This document shows positions 1 to 10,808 of a stretch of 59,587 nt of DNA, piece after piece (positions within the stretch are counted from its first letter, which is position 1; every line of letters begins with the position of its first letter). The notes beneath the pieces are model-generated. The model searched no databases, was not told the DNA's origin, and was given only the letters and a program-made list of their open reading frames with translations. This DNA is from an uncultured Bacteroidota bacterium (GTDB lineage: Bacteria; Bacteroidota; Bacteroidia; Chitinophagales; Chitinophagaceae): assembly GCA_903878475.1 (NCBI GenBank), contig CAIRHQ010000084.1, forward strand, positions 1 to 59,587, read 5' to 3'. Made by a program: the position numbers and the translations under genes.

Positions 1-209
1 ATGGCTGCAGTCATTGATTGTTCATTACGGATTCGCCAAACCTGAACGAGTGCAAGAACTAGAGATCCAAGGGTTACAGATAACTGCGTGATTGGTCGAA
101 GTGCCTTAGACATGAAAGCTTCAACGAGCACACCGATAAGTGCACCGCCAAGCAGAATAAGCATTGGTGATAAAAGTGTGTAGTTAAGAACTGGTGCGTT
201 GAATACCAT
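1..209 (-). CDS. nuoN: NADH-quinone oxidoreductase subunit N (5' part only)
   Basis: Reading the minus strand from the ATG at 209 gives an open frame to the window edge, starting MVFNAPVLNYTLLSPMLILL and continuing as a hydrophobic, membrane-spanning N-terminus. NuoN is one of the three antiporter-like proton-pumping subunits of complex I. The gene is cut by the left edge, so only about 69 codons are present. Its ATG overlaps the TAA of nuoM by one base (TAATG), which implies translational coupling. Identification rests on position after nuoM and on the hydrophobic start; the conserved antiporter core lies outside the window. Confidence 0.85.
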   Translation of the reverse strand, partial: MVFNAPVLNYTLLSPMLILLGGALIGVLVEAFMSKALRPITQLSVTLGSLVLALVQVWRIRNEQSMTAA

Positions 210-1717
210 TATTTATCACCATTCGTTGGAGCTGGATCAGTAAAGCCCATTTGAGCAATGACATGTGCCGATGCTGGGTTAATAACCTTAAGCAGCGGCG
301 AAGGATAGAAACCGAGCGCAATGATGATCGCGATTACCGGAGCTATTGCGATTTTTTCGCGAAGATTGAGATCGCTTAGGTTTTCATTACCTGGAGTAGT
401 TGGTCCATGCAACGCTTTTTGAACTGGAATCAAGATGTACAAAGCGGCCAATACAATTCCAAATGTTGCAATCACTGCATGCACTGGATATCTAGTAAAT
501 GTTCCAACAAGAACTAAGAATTCGCTCACAAAGCTAGACATACCAGGCAGCGCTAGCGAAGACATTCCAGCTAAGAAGAATGACCAAGCCATCACTGGGG
601 TAACTCGCTGCAATCCGCCGAAGTCTGCAATTGTTGAAGATCCGCGACGAGAAATCATCCAGCCACCGACTAAGAAGAGCGCTGCAGTGGAGAAACCGTG
701 ATTAAACATATACAAAGTAGCTCCGCTCTGGCCTTGTGAGGTCATTGCAAAGATTCCCATTGTGATGAAACCAAAGTGAGAGATAGATGTAAATGCAATC
801 AAACGCTTGAGATCGCGCTGGCCAATTGCAAGGAATGCACCATAAACAATTGAGATAACGGCTAGGACCAGGATCATTGGGGTAAATGTCTTGCTGGCAT
901 CAGGGAACAAAGTCAGGCAGTAGCGAATCATTCCAAAAGTTCCGACTTTATCTAGAACACCTAACAACAAAACTGAAGTTCCAGGTGTTGCAGATTGCGC
1001 AGCATCTGGCAGCCATGTGTGAAGTGGCCATAGTGGGGCTTTAATTGCAAAGGCGATAAAGAATCCGAGGAATAAGAAGTTCTGAGTTGTTGAACTCATC
1101 TCTAAGTGAGAAAGAGCTACAAGGTCAAAGGTGTGACCACCCTGAGCACCTGACATAACGTATAGCGCAATGATTGAAGCCAACATCAGCAATCCACCGA
1201 AGAGACTGTAAATCAAGAACTTCACTGCAGCAGCTGAACGCTCCCCTGAACCATAACCACCAATAAGGAAGTAAACAGGAATTAACATCGCTTCAAAGAT
1301 TACGTAGAACAAGAAAACATCCGTTGCGGCAAAGACGCCGATCATCATTGTCTCTAGAACAAGAATAAGAATGTAGAAAACCTTTACTGACCAACGGCCA
1401 CCATGTGCTTCATTCCAGCCAGCTAGTACAACAATCGGTGCCAAGATCGTAGACATCAAAATCAAGACAAGTGCTAGACCGTCAATACCAACAGCGAAGT
1501 TGATTCCAAAAGATGGGATCCATGAGTATTTTTCTACAAATTGAAGATCAACGTTATCGCGCTCAAAACCAACGGCTATTGCGATCGTTGCCGCTGCAAC
1601 AATCAAGGTGGTGGCAAGTGCTACTTGCTTAGTCAGCGTCTCTTTAGCCTTGGGGGTGGCAGCAACTGCAACTGATCCAATTATCGGTAAGAACATTAAA
1701 AGCGTTAATGAGTTCAT
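209..1717 (-). CDS. nuoM: NADH-quinone oxidoreductase subunit M
   Basis: 502 residues, the usual length for NuoM, a proton-pumping antiporter-like membrane subunit of complex I. The protein is a run of hydrophobic helices with recognisable family signatures: a glutamate-containing helix near residues 138-150 (FYVIFEAMLIPVYFLIGGYG), the lysine-containing stretch FAIKAPLWPLHTWLPDAA near 222-240, and DLKRLIAFTSISHFGF near 303-318. It starts with ATG overlapping the nuoL stop (TAATG) and its own stop overlaps the nuoN start, so it is translated as part of the nuo operon. Confidence 0.97.
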   Translation of the reverse strand: MNSLTLLMFLPIIGSVAVAATPKAKETLTKQVALATTLIVAAATIAIAVGFERDNVDLQFVEKYSWIPSFGINFAVGIDGLALVLILMSTILAPIVVLAGWNEAHGGRWSVKVFYILILVLETMMIGVFAATDVFLFYVIFEAMLIPVYFLIGGYGSGERSAAAVKFLIYSLFGGLLMLASIIALYVMSGAQGGHTFDLVALSHLEMSSTTQNFLFLGFFIAFAIKAPLWPLHTWLPDAAQSATPGTSVLLLGVLDKVGTFGMIRYCLTLFPDASKTFTPMILVLAVISIVYGAFLAIGQRDLKRLIAFTSISHFGFITMGIFAMTSQGQSGATLYMFNHGFSTAALFLVGGWMISRRGSSTIADFGGLQRVTPVMAWSFFLAGMSSLALPGMSSFVSEFLVLVGTFTRYPVHAVIATFGIVLAALYILIPVQKALHGPTTPGNENLSDLNLREKIAIAPVIAIIIALGFYPSPLLKVINPASAHVIAQMGFTDPAPTNGDK

Positions 1718-3606
1718 TACTTAGTCACCACCCAAATCGCTGCAATCAAAAGGGACGCTCCAACAAGAATGAGTGCTGCATAACTGCGGACAAATCCGCT
1801 TTGGAGGCCACGGAGAATTGAACCTGAGCCCATCGCTAACTGGCCAACACCGCGCACAGCACCATCAATAACAGCTTCATCGGTCTTAACAAGCACCTGC
1901 GTTAACTGCTGGCCTGGGCGCATAAAGACCGCTTCATTGAATCGGTCCTGCATCAAATCTTGGCGGGCAATCTTTGTAAATACTGAAACATCTTCTGGTG
2001 CAACTGCTGCAACTTCTTGGCGTGAATACTTCAAGAATGCGATTGCTACACCGATGGCAACCATTGCAAGGGCAAGGCCCGAAACAACGATTGGTGAAAG
2101 AAGTTCTTTATGCTCACCGTGGTGTTCAAAGAGTGGTGCTAGCCAATTTACTAATGCATCTCCGCGGCTAAGCAAGAAACCAGATGAAACTGATCCAATT
2201 GCAAGAATAGCCATTGGTAACCACATCAGTAGTGGGGATTCATGTGGGTGGGCTTCATCATCCCATCGTGATTTACCAGTAAAAGTAAGAATCATTACGC
2301 GAGTCATATAGAAGGCAGTAATACCTGCACCTAGCAAAGTCACTGTTCCTAAGATGATTCCCTTAATTCCACCGGCGTTAAATGCGGTTTCAATAATCAT
2401 GTCTTTTGAATAGAAACCAGCAAATGGTGGAACTCCAAGAATCGCTAGGTAACCAAGGCCAAATGTCACAAATGTAATTGGCATGAACTTACGAAGTGCG
2501 CCGTATTTGCGCATATTTACTTCATCGTTCATTCCATGCATAACTGATCCAGCTCCAAGGAACATTCCAGCTTTGAAGAAACCGTGAGTGAGCAAGTGCA
2601 TGATCGCAAATGCATAACCAACTGGGCCAAGACCTGCACCTAAAATCATGTAGCCGATCTGAGACATTGTTGAAGCAGCAAGTGCCTTTTTAATGTCATC
2701 TTTTGCAGTACCGATAAGTGCACCGAATAACAATGTAATTGCGCCAACGATGACTACTAATAGCTGCGCAGTTGGTGCCGCATCAAATATAAAGTTAGAG
2801 CGAGTAATCAAGTAGACGCCAGCGGTAACCATCGTCGCCGCGTGAATAAGAGCTGAAACCGGTGTTGGGCCAGCCATCGCATCGCCCAGCCATGCCTGCA
2901 ATGGGAATTGAGCAGATTTACCAGTTGCTGCAACTAACAACATAATGCCGATAGCTGTTAACGCACCCGTTGAAGTGTGGTGGGCATGCTCTTTAATTCC
3001 TTCAAAGGAGACAGTTCCGATAGTTGCAAAAGCAATCATGATGGCAAATGAAAGTCCCATGTCACCAATACGGTTCATGACAAAGGCCTTTTTAGATGCA
3101 GTTGCATAGGCTGGCTTGTGATTCCAGAAGCCAATTAGCAGGTATGAAGCAAGACCTACGCCTTCCCAACCAACATAAAGGTTGAGATAGCTATTGCCTA
3201 GAACTAACAAAAGCATCGCTGCAATAAACAGGTTTAAATATGCAAAAAAACGGCGACGATCGTGATCGTGCGACATGTAGGAAATTGAGTAGATATGAAT
3301 CAAAGTTCCGACGCCCGTAATAAGTAGGACGAAACAGATTGAAAGTTGATCCAGAAGAAGTCCGGCATCAACGTTAAATGTTCCAACTGAGATCCACTCA
3401 AAAAGCTTTTGAGTAACTGGGCGGGCTTCATTTGTACGGCCAAGCATCTGTGAAAGTTGGTACAAGCCAACTGCAAATGAAGAGGCTGACATAAGCGTTC
3501 CAAGGATGTGGCCCCACTTATCGGCGCGACGTCCAGCAAGCAAAAGAATCGTTGCACCAAGTAATGGCAGTGCGATTAAGTAAACGAGGCTATTTGAAGT
3601 TGTCAT
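1717..3606 (-). CDS. nuoL: NADH-quinone oxidoreductase subunit L
   Basis: 629 residues, typical of NuoL, the distal proton-pumping subunit with the long lateral helix. Seen in the protein: the antiporter core with [16 protein letters not shown] near residue 147, [20 protein letters not shown] near 230-250 and [18 protein letters not shown] near 302-320. The C-terminal 130 residues contain the amphipathic region and a final membrane helix. The start codon is two bases beyond the nuoK stop and the TAA overlaps the nuoM ATG. Confidence 0.97.
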   Translation of the reverse strand: MTTSNSLVYLIALPLLGATILLLAGRRADKWGHILGTLMSASSFAVGLYQLSQMLGRTNEARPVTQKLFEWISVGTFNVDAGLLLDQLSICFVLLITGVGTLIHIYSISYMSHDHDRRRFFAYLNLFIAAMLLLVLGNSYLNLYVGWEGVGLASYLLIGFWNHKPAYATASKKAFVMNRIGDMGLSFAIMIAFATIGTVSFEGIKEHAHHTSTGALTAIGIMLLVAATGKSAQFPLQAWLGDAMAGPTPVSALIHAATMVTAGVYLITRSNFIFDAAPTAQLLVVIVGAITLLFGALIGTAKDDIKKALAASTMSQIGYMILGAGLGPVGYAFAIMHLLTHGFFKAGMFLGAGSVMHGMNDEVNMRKYGALRKFMPITFVTFGLGYLAILGVPPFAGFYSKDMIIETAFNAGGIKGIILGTVTLLGAGITAFYMTRVMILTFTGKSRWDDEAHPHESPLLMWLPMAILAIGSVSSGFLLSRGDALVNWLAPLFEHHGEHKELLSPIVVSGLALAMVAIGVAIAFLKYSRQEVAAVAPEDVSVFTKIARQDLMQDRFNEAVFMRPGQQLTQVLVKTDEAVIDGAVRGVGQLAMGSGSILRGLQSGFVRSYAALILVGASLLIAAIWVVTK

Positions 3607-3608
3607 CT

Positions 3609-3908
3609 TTATCGCTTCAACAAACTAGCATCATCAACAGATGCTGATCGGCGTGAACGATAAATCGTCACGATAATTGCCAGACCAACTACAACTTCAC
3701 ATGCCGCAACCACCATCGTAAAGAAAGCGATTACCTGACCGTTGAGGTCTCCATTGATTCTAGAGAAAGTTACAAAAGCTAAATTTGCAGCATTAAGCAT
3801 GAGTTCAATACACATGAAGACAACGATTGCGTTGCGTCGAACAACTACGCCAACGGCGCCAATAGTGAAGAGAAGTGCTGATAGATATAGATAGTTGGCT
3901 GCATCCAT
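3609..3908 (-). CDS. nuoK: NADH-quinone oxidoreductase subunit K
   Basis: 99 residues with three membrane helices, exactly the NuoK size. The second and third helices carry the family glutamates ([16 protein letters not shown] near residues 31-46 and [18 protein letters not shown] near 67-84), which lie on the proton pathway at the junction with NuoJ and NuoN in complex I. It abuts nuoJ directly and is followed after two bases by nuoL. Confidence 0.97.
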   Translation of the reverse strand: MDAANYLYLSALLFTIGAVGVVVRRNAIVVFMCIELMLNAANLAFVTFSRINGDLNGQVIAFFTMVVAACEVVVGLAIIVTIYRSRRSASVDDASLLKR

Positions 3909-4700
3909 TTACTTCTCCTCCCCTGCGCTTGTATCAACTGTTCCAAGTTCAAATACGCCTGAGTTCAACATGTCGCCACGGGCTTGAAGAGTGGCGTTAA
4001 TGGAGTTTGCCGCCGGTGTGCCATCTGGCAAAAGCGCAGGAACATCAACGGCGTTGTGACGGGCAAAAACTCCAGGACCTGGAAGGCCAGCGGCATTTGC
4101 AAGAGAGTTTCCACGAAAGCGTGCAGTTGAAAGCTCGCGCTGAGTTGGTCGAGTTTGAACGCGCTGGTGATGTGCAAGAACCATTGCGCCAAGAGCTGCA
4201 GTTATAAGAAGCGCTGAAACAACTTCAAATGGCCACACATATGTTGAAAATAGTAGTTGTGCTAATCCCTTAACGTTTCCATCGGCATTTGCAGTTGCAA
4301 GACCAACACCACTTCGGCCCAAAGTTGCACGGCCAAGAAGTGAAACCATTAATCCACCAAAGCCAACTGCTGCAGTAATTGCAATTGGGCGAAGTCCAGT
4401 AATTGTCTCGGTTAATGAGTCAGATGAATCGACACCAACGAGCATAAGAATAAAGAGGAAGAGCATCATGACTGCGCCTGTGTAAACCACGATCTGGACG
4501 ATGCCAAGGAAAAGAGCTTCTTGAGCGATGTAGAACATTGCAAGGTTAATCATGACTGATGCCATCAAGATCGCTGAGTGAACTGCTTTCTTAACTAACA
4601 ACATACCCAGCGCTGCAGCAACTGTTAATGGTGCAAGAACCCAAAACAAAACTGCTTCTGGGGTTTGTGTCTGCCCAACGGCGATAGCTAAATCAACCAT
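3909..4700 (-). CDS. nuoJ: NADH-quinone oxidoreductase subunit J
   Basis: 263 residues, with five membrane helices in the first 170 residues as in NuoJ (AVLFWVLAPLTVAAALGMLL; ALFLGIVQIVVYTGAVMMLF; FEVVSALLITAALGAMVLAH). The remaining roughly 90 residues are a soluble extension, which is common in actinobacterial NuoJ. NuoJ is part of the membrane arm next to NuoH, NuoA and NuoK. The gene directly abuts nuoI and nuoK, with no intergenic bases for regulation. Confidence 0.96.
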   Translation of the reverse strand: MVDLAIAVGQTQTPEAVLFWVLAPLTVAAALGMLLVKKAVHSAILMASVMINLAMFYIAQEALFLGIVQIVVYTGAVMMLFLFILMLVGVDSSDSLTETITGLRPIAITAAVGFGGLMVSLLGRATLGRSGVGLATANADGNVKGLAQLLFSTYVWPFEVVSALLITAALGAMVLAHHQRVQTRPTQRELSTARFRGNSLANAAGLPGPGVFARHNAVDVPALLPDGTPAANSINATLQARGDMLNSGVFELGTVDTSAGEEK

Positions 4701-5312
4701 TTACTTCACATCCTGAGATGGGTGTGACTGCTTAACATCACCCTTGTAGTAATTACTGTCATCCATATCTGGATACATTGGATGCGGAGGCATCAACATT
4801 CCTTGGCGCAGCGGAGCTAACAAATCTTCTTTTTCAAAAATCAACTTGCTACGAGAATCATCAGCTAACTCATACTCATGAGTCATTGTGAGAGCACGTG
4901 TTGGGCAGGCTTCAATGCAAAGACCGCAGAAAACGCAGCGCAGATAGTTAATTTGATAGACCTTGCCATAGCGCTCACCAGGAGACATTTGATTTTCTTT
5001 AGTGTTGTTTGCGCCTTCAACATAAATAGCATCTGCCGGGCATGCCCATGCACATAGTTCGCAACCAATGCACTTCTCTAAACCATCTGGATGGCGATTG
5101 AGTTGGTGGCGGCCATGAAAACGATCTTGAGTTGGTGCCTTAACCTCTGGGTATTCAACAGTAAGTGTCTTTTTAAACATCTTTGAGAATGGAACCCAAA
5201 AACCTTTGAGGTGGCCTAAGAGGCCAACAGATTCGCCGGTTTCTATCTGTGTGAAGGCAACATCATTAACTGATATCTCACTCTTCTTTAGCGGTTCGAG
5301 TTGCTCAGACAT
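4701..5312 (-). CDS. nuoI: NADH-quinone oxidoreductase subunit I (two 4Fe-4S ferredoxin)
   Basis: NuoI carries clusters N6a and N6b that pass electrons from NuoG to NuoB. The two 4Fe-4S motifs are [12 protein letters not shown] (Cys 81, 84, 87, 91) and [12 protein letters not shown] (Cys 126, 129, 132, 136), counted from the chosen start. I place the start at the ATG at 5312 rather than the upstream ATG at 5342, because a strong AAAGGAGG ribosome site lies five bases before it. With this start the gene overlaps the end of nuoH by eight bases. The product is 203 residues. Confidence 0.95.
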   Translation of the reverse strand: MSEQLEPLKKSEISVNDVAFTQIETGESVGLLGHLKGFWVPFSKMFKKTLTVEYPEVKAPTQDRFHGRHQLNRHPDGLEKCIGCELCAWACPADAIYVEGANNTKENQMSPGERYGKVYQINYLRCVFCGLCIEACPTRALTMTHEYELADDSRSKLIFEKEDLLAPLRQGMLMPPHPMYPDMDDSNYYKGDVKQSHPSQDVK

Positions 5313-6552
5313 GATCGCCTCCTTTACCAGCTTGTGAAACATTGATATTTGAAACGCTCATTGGAATCGTTGGTACAGAAAATGATGGTTCGCTTACCTC
5401 AACCTCAAATGATTGAAGCTTTTTCTTTTTAGCGTTTTCAAAGCCGATATTTACTGCCATAACCAGCAGTACAACAGCGCTTGCAAAGCCAACAACAAAT
5501 ACTCGCGGAGCACCTTGCAGTGAAAGTGTGCGAAGTGTTGCGACAACTAATACCCAGAGGATTGAGGATGGAATCAAGACTTTCCAACCAAACTGCATGA
5601 ACTGGTCATAGCGAAGACGAGGCAATGTGCCGCGCAGCCAGACAAAGACAAAGAAGAAGACCAAAACCTTTGAGAAGAACCAAATTGCGGTAAACCAACC
5701 ACCTAACCAGGCTTCAGTAAATCCAAGACCTGGCAATGCGTGATATCCGCCAAGGAATAACGTTGTGGCAAGTGCTGAAACTGCGATGATGTTTACATAC
5801 TCAGCCAAGAAGAAGAGTGCGAACTTAAGTGATGAGTACTCGGTATGGAAACCACCAACGAGTTCGCCTTCTGCTTCAGCCAAGTCAAATGGTGCGCGGT
5901 TAGTTTCACCGACCATTGAGATTGCATAAATAACAAATGATGGGAATAAGACAACCCCGTACCAAGTCGTTGATTGCGCGGCAACGATATCTGATGTGGA
6001 CATTGATCCTGCATAGATAAAGACTGCAACTAATGAAAGGCCCATGGCAACTTCATAAGAAATTACTTGTGCACTAGAGCGCAATCCTCCAAGAAGTGGA
6101 TATGTGGAACCTGATGACCAACCGGCCAACACAATGCCGTAAACACCAACAGATGCAATTGCTAATACATATAAGACACCCACTGGAAGGTCAGTTAACT
6201 GCATTGCAGTTTTGTGACCAAAGAGTGAAACTTCGCCAGTAATTGGAATTACAGCAAACGACATAAAACATGTTGTCGCACTAATGATTGGTGCAATAAC
6301 AAAAACGATCTTGTCAGCAGCAGCTGGGATTAAATCTTCTTTAAGCGCTAACTTCACGCCATCGGCAAGGGCCTGAATCAAACCAAATGGTCCAACACGG
6401 TTAGGGCCTGGACGCTCTTGCATACGACCAACGATGCGACGCTCGCCCCATACTGACATCAGGGTGAGAACAACACAGAAAATAAAGACTAGTAGCGCCT
6501 TAATCGCAATGATTGCGCCGGAATCTGCGCCAATGAGCTCTGCTGTTGTCAT
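5305..6552 (-). CDS. nuoH: NADH-quinone oxidoreductase subunit H
   Basis: 415 residues; NuoH forms most of the quinone-binding site at the junction of membrane and peripheral arms. Signatures seen are [20 protein letters not shown] near residues 37-56, [20 protein letters not shown] near 155-174, and the acidic loop [20 protein letters not shown] near 215-235 that faces the quinone channel. The C-terminal extension of about 60 residues is typical of actinobacteria. Its start overlaps the nuoG stop by four bases (ATGA) and its stop lies eight bases inside nuoI. Confidence 0.97.
   Translation of the reverse strand: MTTAELIGADSGAIIAIKALLVFIFCVVLTLMSVWGERRIVGRMQERPGPNRVGPFGLIQALADGVKLALKEDLIPAAADKIVFVIAPIISATTCFMSFAVIPITGEVSLFGHKTAMQLTDLPVGVLYVLAIASVGVYGIVLAGWSSGSTYPLLGGLRSSAQVISYEVAMGLSLVAVFIYAGSMSTSDIVAAQSTTWYGVVLFPSFVIYAISMVGETNRAPFDLAEAEGELVGGFHTEYSSLKFALFFLAEYVNIIAVSALATTLFLGGYHALPGLGFTEAWLGGWFTAIWFFSKVLVFFFVFVWLRGTLPRLRYDQFMQFGWKVLIPSSILWVLVVATLRTLSLQGAPRVFVVGFASAVVLLVMAVNIGFENAKKKKLQSFEVEVSEPSFSVPTIPMSVSNINVSQAGKGGDHV
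5318..5325 (-). promoter_or_regulatory. Strong Shine-Dalgarno site fixing the nuoI start
   Basis: AAAGGAGG on the minus strand, five bases before the ATG at 5312. It lies inside the last codons of nuoH, so nuoI has its own strong ribosome site within the upstream gene. Confidence 0.85.
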
Positions 6553-8897
6553 GCTTTCACCACCGTCACTACTGCGCCATGTGCAACGCCTAGATTTACA
6601 AGTAATTGAGAGCCACGTGAATTACGCGGTGCCCACACTGCATCGTCATGAATATCTTCAACTAATGCGTTCAAAGTGATTGAACCTAAAGAAGTTGAAA
6701 TCTTGAGTTTGTCGCCATCGACTACGCCGAGTGCCTCTGCTCGCTTTGGTGAGATAACTGCAACAGTCTTGCGAGCAGTGCCGGCAAGGTTTTCTTCACC
6801 CTGTTGCAAAGTTCCAAGATCGAGCAAACGACGCCATGAAGTGAGAATAAATTGATCACCGCTTACTGCTGATTGTGAAGGAGCAGAAACTTTATTCAGT
6901 GATACTCGGGCGCCATCCCATTTACCAAGGGATGCAATCTCTTTAATCGCGGCCGTAACAGTTGCAAGATTTACACTTGTTCCCATTTCCTCTGCAATCA
7001 TTGAAAGAATACGAAGATCACTTCGATTGAGTGAATCGGCAACGGCGGCATCAAATGAACGTGCGCGGCCTTCCCAGTTGAGGAATGACCCGCTTTTTTC
7101 AGTAACTGCTGCAACTGGCAAGACAACATCTGCACGTTGTGTAACTGCGCTGCTTGCGATCTCTAGTGAAACTACAAAAGCCTTTTCTAATGCTGCAAGA
7201 GCCGCTTGGCTATTTTCACCATCAAGTGGATCAACACCACCCACTAGTAATGCTCCGATTTCACCAGAGTTAACCGCGGCATAGATCTCTTGTGTGCTTT
7301 TTCCAATTGAAGTTGGCAGTGCATCTGTGCCCCACACTGCTGCAATATCAACGCGAGCTGCTGCATCTGTAACTGGACGACCACCTGGCAATAGATTGCC
7401 GATAGCTCCAGCTTCAAGGGCGCCGCGTTCTCCTGCGCGACGTGGAATCCATGCAATCTTTGCGCTACTTGCATCGGCAAGGGCGGCAACTGCACTTAAT
7501 ACTCCAGCGCTTTCGCCTGCTCGCTCGCCCACCAAAATAATTGATTTTGCGCTCAGTGATTGTGAAGCAATAGCTCCTGCTTCTTGCCCTGGAGCAACCT
7601 TTACAAACTCACCTTTGAGTTTTTCAACTCCAATTGAAAGCTTGGTTGCAATTGCAGTGATCTTTAAAGCACGTTTGCGTACTTGTTTATTCAAACGCAA
7701 GAAGACAATTGGAGATTCTTCTTCTGGCTCAAAGCCAACGAGTAGAACTTGATCTGCACGATCGATATCCAAATAAGTAGTTGTTGAACCAACAACTCGT
7801 GCTGCTAGGAATTCGCGCTCTTCATCAGATGAAAGACGTGAACGGAAATCAATATCGTTTGTGCCAAGTGCAACACGTGCAAACTTGCTATATCCATATG
7901 CATCTTCATGTGTTGCTCGGCCACCAACAAGAACTGCCGCCTTTGCAGCTTTTAAACCATTTGCTGCAGCTGCTAACGCCTCTGGCCAAGAAGCTGCAAC
8001 TAATTCACCCGCTGAATTACGAACAAGTGGTGTAGTTAAGCGATCAACTGACGTTACATATTTAAATGCCCAACGGCCTTTGTCGCAGTTCCACTCTTCA
8101 TTAACAGTTGCATCATCACCGGCAAGGCGACGTAAAGTCTTTCCGCGGCGAACATCGGTACGCATATCGCAACCTGACGCGCAGTGTTCGCATGCAGATG
8201 GTGTTGATACTAAATCAAATGGACGTGCACGGAACCGGTATGAAGCGCCAGTCAACGCACCCACTGGACATATCTGAACTGCATTGCCAGAGAAATAGGA
8301 TTCAAATGGCTGGTTCTCGTAAATTCCTACTTGCTGCAATGCGCCGCGTTCATTCAATGTAATAAATGGATCTGAAGCGATCTGTGCTGAGAAACGTGTG
8401 CAGCGAGCACATAGAACACAGCGTTCGCGATCAAGTAAAACCTGTGAAGAGATATTTATTGGCTTTTGGAATGTGCGTTTAACACCTTCAAAACGAGTTT
8501 CTCCCTGGCCATTGCTCATTGCCTGGTTTTGTAATGGGCACTCGCCGCCCTTGTCGCACACTGGGCAATCAAGTGGGTGGTTAATAAGCAAAAGCTCCAT
8601 CACTCCGCGCTGTGCTTTTTCGGCAACAGGTGAAGTCAGTTGAGTCTTAACAATCATTCCTGGCTCAACTGGAATCGTGCAAGAAGCCTGTGGCTTTGGA
8701 AATGCACGTCCATTAATTTCAATATCAACTAGACATTGGCGACAAGCACCAACTGGATCTAGAAGTGGGTGGTCACAGAAACGCGGAATCTGAATTCCAA
8801 GTTTTTCTGCCGCGCGAATAACAAGAGTTCCCTTAGGAACGCTAACTTCAAATCCATCAACTACGACCGTGATCATCTCGGAAACTTCGGTAGTCAT
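6549..8897 (-). CDS. nuoG: NADH-quinone oxidoreductase subunit G
   Basis: 782 residues. The N-terminus has the 2Fe-2S ferredoxin fold ([15 protein letters not shown], residues 41-55, with another Cys near 73), then the 4Fe-4S motifs [15 protein letters not shown] near 108-122 and [13 protein letters not shown] near 156-168. A molybdopterin-oxidoreductase-like domain follows, beginning with [17 protein letters not shown] near 236. As in other NuoG proteins, this domain is structural and is not known to bind molybdenum. The gene directly abuts nuoF and overlaps nuoH by four bases. Confidence 0.96.
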   Translation of the reverse strand: MTTEVSEMITVVVDGFEVSVPKGTLVIRAAEKLGIQIPRFCDHPLLDPVGACRQCLVDIEINGRAFPKPQASCTIPVEPGMIVKTQLTSPVAEKAQRGVMELLLINHPLDCPVCDKGGECPLQNQAMSNGQGETRFEGVKRTFQKPINISSQVLLDRERCVLCARCTRFSAQIASDPFITLNERGALQQVGIYENQPFESYFSGNAVQICPVGALTGASYRFRARPFDLVSTPSACEHCASGCDMRTDVRRGKTLRRLAGDDATVNEEWNCDKGRWAFKYVTSVDRLTTPLVRNSAGELVAASWPEALAAAANGLKAAKAAVLVGGRATHEDAYGYSKFARVALGTNDIDFRSRLSSDEEREFLAARVVGSTTTYLDIDRADQVLLVGFEPEEESPIVFLRLNKQVRKRALKITAIATKLSIGVEKLKGEFVKVAPGQEAGAIASQSLSAKSIILVGERAGESAGVLSAVAALADASSAKIAWIPRRAGERGALEAGAIGNLLPGGRPVTDAAARVDIAAVWGTDALPTSIGKSTQEIYAAVNSGEIGALLVGGVDPLDGENSQAALAALEKAFVVSLEIASSAVTQRADVVLPVAAVTEKSGSFLNWEGRARSFDAAVADSLNRSDLRILSMIAEEMGTSVNLATVTAAIKEIASLGKWDGARVSLNKVSAPSQSAVSGDQFILTSWRRLLDLGTLQQGEENLAGTARKTVAVISPKRAEALGVVDGDKLKISTSLGSITLNALVEDIHDDAVWAPRNSRGSQLLVNLGVAHGAVVTVVKA

Positions 8898-10178
8898 TTA
8901 TGCACCTGCCCCTGCGAAGAGAGTTGATGCAACTGGATCAAATGGGCAACCACCATGAGTGATGTGTGCGATGTATTCATCGCGGAAATATTTAATTGAT
9001 GAAGTGATTGAGCTTGTCGCGCCATCACCAAGCGCACAAAATGATCGACCCATAATGTTGTCGCAAAGATCGAGCAACTTAGCAAGATCTGCTTCAGTGC
9101 CCTTGCCCGCTTCAAGATCGCGCAAGAGTTGAACTAGCCACCATGTGCCTTCGCGACATGGTGTGCACTTTCCACATGATTCATGCTTATAGAACTCAGT
9201 CCAACGTAATACTGCGCGAACAACACAGGTTGTTTCATCAAAGATTTGTAGCGCTTTTGTGCCAAGCATTGAACCAGCTGCTGCAACGCCTTCGTAATCC
9301 AGGGCAACATCTAAATGCTCGGCTGTAAAGATTGGAGTAGATGAACCACCAGGTGTCCAGAACTTCAATGTGTGTCCTTCGCGAACTCCGCCAGATAGTT
9401 CAAGGATTTCGCGCAATGTAATTCCAAGTGGTGCTTCAAACTGACCAGGGTTTTTTACATGGCCAGATAATGAGTACAGCGTTGCGCCTTTGCTCTTCTC
9501 GGTGCCCATGGCTTGGTACCACTCGGCACCGTTAGCAATAATCGCTGGAACTGCAGAGATTGATTCAACGTTATTGACAACTGTTGGACGTGCATAAAGA
9601 CCTGCAATAGCTGGAAATGGTGGGCGCAAACGAGGCTGACCGCGGAAACCTTCGAGTGAATCTAGGAGCGCAGTTTCTTCACCACAGATATATGCACCGG
9701 CGCCGATATGTAAAACAACATCGATTCCATTGCCTAAGAGACCTGCTTTGTAGGCATCTTCAATAGCTTGATTGAGGCGGCGCGCAACGTGCGTTACTTC
9801 GCCACGAATATAAATAAATGCATGCTTTGCGCGAATAGCATGGCAAGCAATGATGCATCCTTCAACAAGAACGTGTGGGTTGGCCATAAGCAATGGCATG
9901 TCCTTACAAGTTCCTGGCTCTGATTCATCGGCATTAACAACCAAGTAGTGATCTTTATTATCGCCCTGAGGAATAAATCCCCACTTCATACCAGTTGGGA
10001 AACCAGCGCCACCGCGACCACGAAGACCAGAATCTTTAACAAGTTGAATGACAGCATCTGGATCCATAGCAAGTGCCTTTGCAGATGCGGTGTATCCGCC
10101 ATGACGTTTGTAGGCTTCAATGGTAAATGAATCTTTTTCATCCCAGTGCGCAGAAAGAATCGGAGTTAACTTAGTCAT
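8898..10178 (-). CDS. nuoF: NADH-quinone oxidoreductase subunit F (NADH/FMN-binding)
   Basis: 426 residues. NuoF oxidises NADH with FMN and feeds electrons to the N3 cluster. The glycine-rich NADH-binding stretch GRGGAGFPTGMKW lies at about residues 54-66 and the FMN-site region around VNADESEPGTCKD near 82-94. The N3 4Fe-4S ligands are ESCGKCTPCREG (Cys 335, 338, 341) and Cys 381. It abuts nuoE and nuoG with no gap, so E, F and G, the NADH-dehydrogenase module, are co-translated. Confidence 0.97.
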   Translation of the reverse strand: MTKLTPILSAHWDEKDSFTIEAYKRHGGYTASAKALAMDPDAVIQLVKDSGLRGRGGAGFPTGMKWGFIPQGDNKDHYLVVNADESEPGTCKDMPLLMANPHVLVEGCIIACHAIRAKHAFIYIRGEVTHVARRLNQAIEDAYKAGLLGNGIDVVLHIGAGAYICGEETALLDSLEGFRGQPRLRPPFPAIAGLYARPTVVNNVESISAVPAIIANGAEWYQAMGTEKSKGATLYSLSGHVKNPGQFEAPLGITLREILELSGGVREGHTLKFWTPGGSSTPIFTAEHLDVALDYEGVAAAGSMLGTKALQIFDETTCVVRAVLRWTEFYKHESCGKCTPCREGTWWLVQLLRDLEAGKGTEADLAKLLDLCDNIMGRSFCALGDGATSSITSSIKYFRDEYIAHITHGGCPFDPVASTLFAGAGA

Positions 10179-10808
10179 TTACTTAGTTTCTCCCTTAGCG
10201 ATTTTCAAACCAAGAAGTGACGGAGCACCTGCTTGAACACCTTCATGTGCTTTTCCATCATTTAATCCAGCAAGTACTTCTGAAGCTTGTTTCCATGTAA
10301 CTAAAGTATTTGGTCCACGTGTTGGAGGCTTTGGATTGCCAGCGCGCATTGAATCAACTAGATCTTTTGCTGACTGCACAGTCTGGTTGTCATAGAACTC
10401 CCAGTTGGCCATTACAACTGGCGCATAATCACATGCAGCGTTGCACTCAATATGCTCGAGTGAAACCTTTCCATCAGTAGTAACGCCATCGTTTTCAATA
10501 CCAAGGTGATCCTTAAGTGCATCCATGATTGCGTCTCCGCCCATAATGGCGCACAAAGTATTTGTGCAAACTCCTACGTGGTATTCACCTACTGGCGTTG
10601 GCTTGTACTGGGTATAAAAGGTAGATACAGCAGTGACTTCAGCTGCAGCTAAATCAAGTAGCTTTGCAATTACTTCAATGCCCTCGTTAGTTACATAACC
10701 AGCACGTGATTGAACAAAGTGCAGCAAAGGCATGATTGCAGAGCGTGAACGTGGATAACGCTTAATGATCGTTTCCATAATTGCTAGATCTTCGTTTGAG
10801 AATGCCAT
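10179..10808 (-). CDS. nuoE: NADH-quinone oxidoreductase subunit E (2Fe-2S)
   Basis: 209 residues with the thioredoxin-like 2Fe-2S fold. The four cluster ligands are visible as CTNTLC (Cys 81 and 86) and CNAAC (Cys 122 and 126). NuoE forms the NADH-oxidising module with NuoF and NuoG. The roughly 50-residue C-terminal tail is rich in charged and small residues and is not part of the core fold. The ATG overlaps the nuoD stop by one base. Confidence 0.96.
   Translation of the reverse strand: MAFSNEDLAIMETIIKRYPRSRSAIMPLLHFVQSRAGYVTNEGIEVIAKLLDLAAAEVTAVSTFYTQYKPTPVGEYHVGVCTNTLCAIMGGDAIMDALKDHLGIENDGVTTDGKVSLEHIECNAACDYAPVVMANWEFYDNQTVQSAKDLVDSMRAGNPKPPTRGPNTLVTWKQASEVLAGLNDGKAHEGVQAGAPSLLGLKIAKGETK

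Noticed and set aside
7294-7752. A 152-codon plus-strand frame within nuoG.
   Set aside because: It is a shadow of nuoG, overlaps its conserved coding and shows no protein signature or ribosome site.
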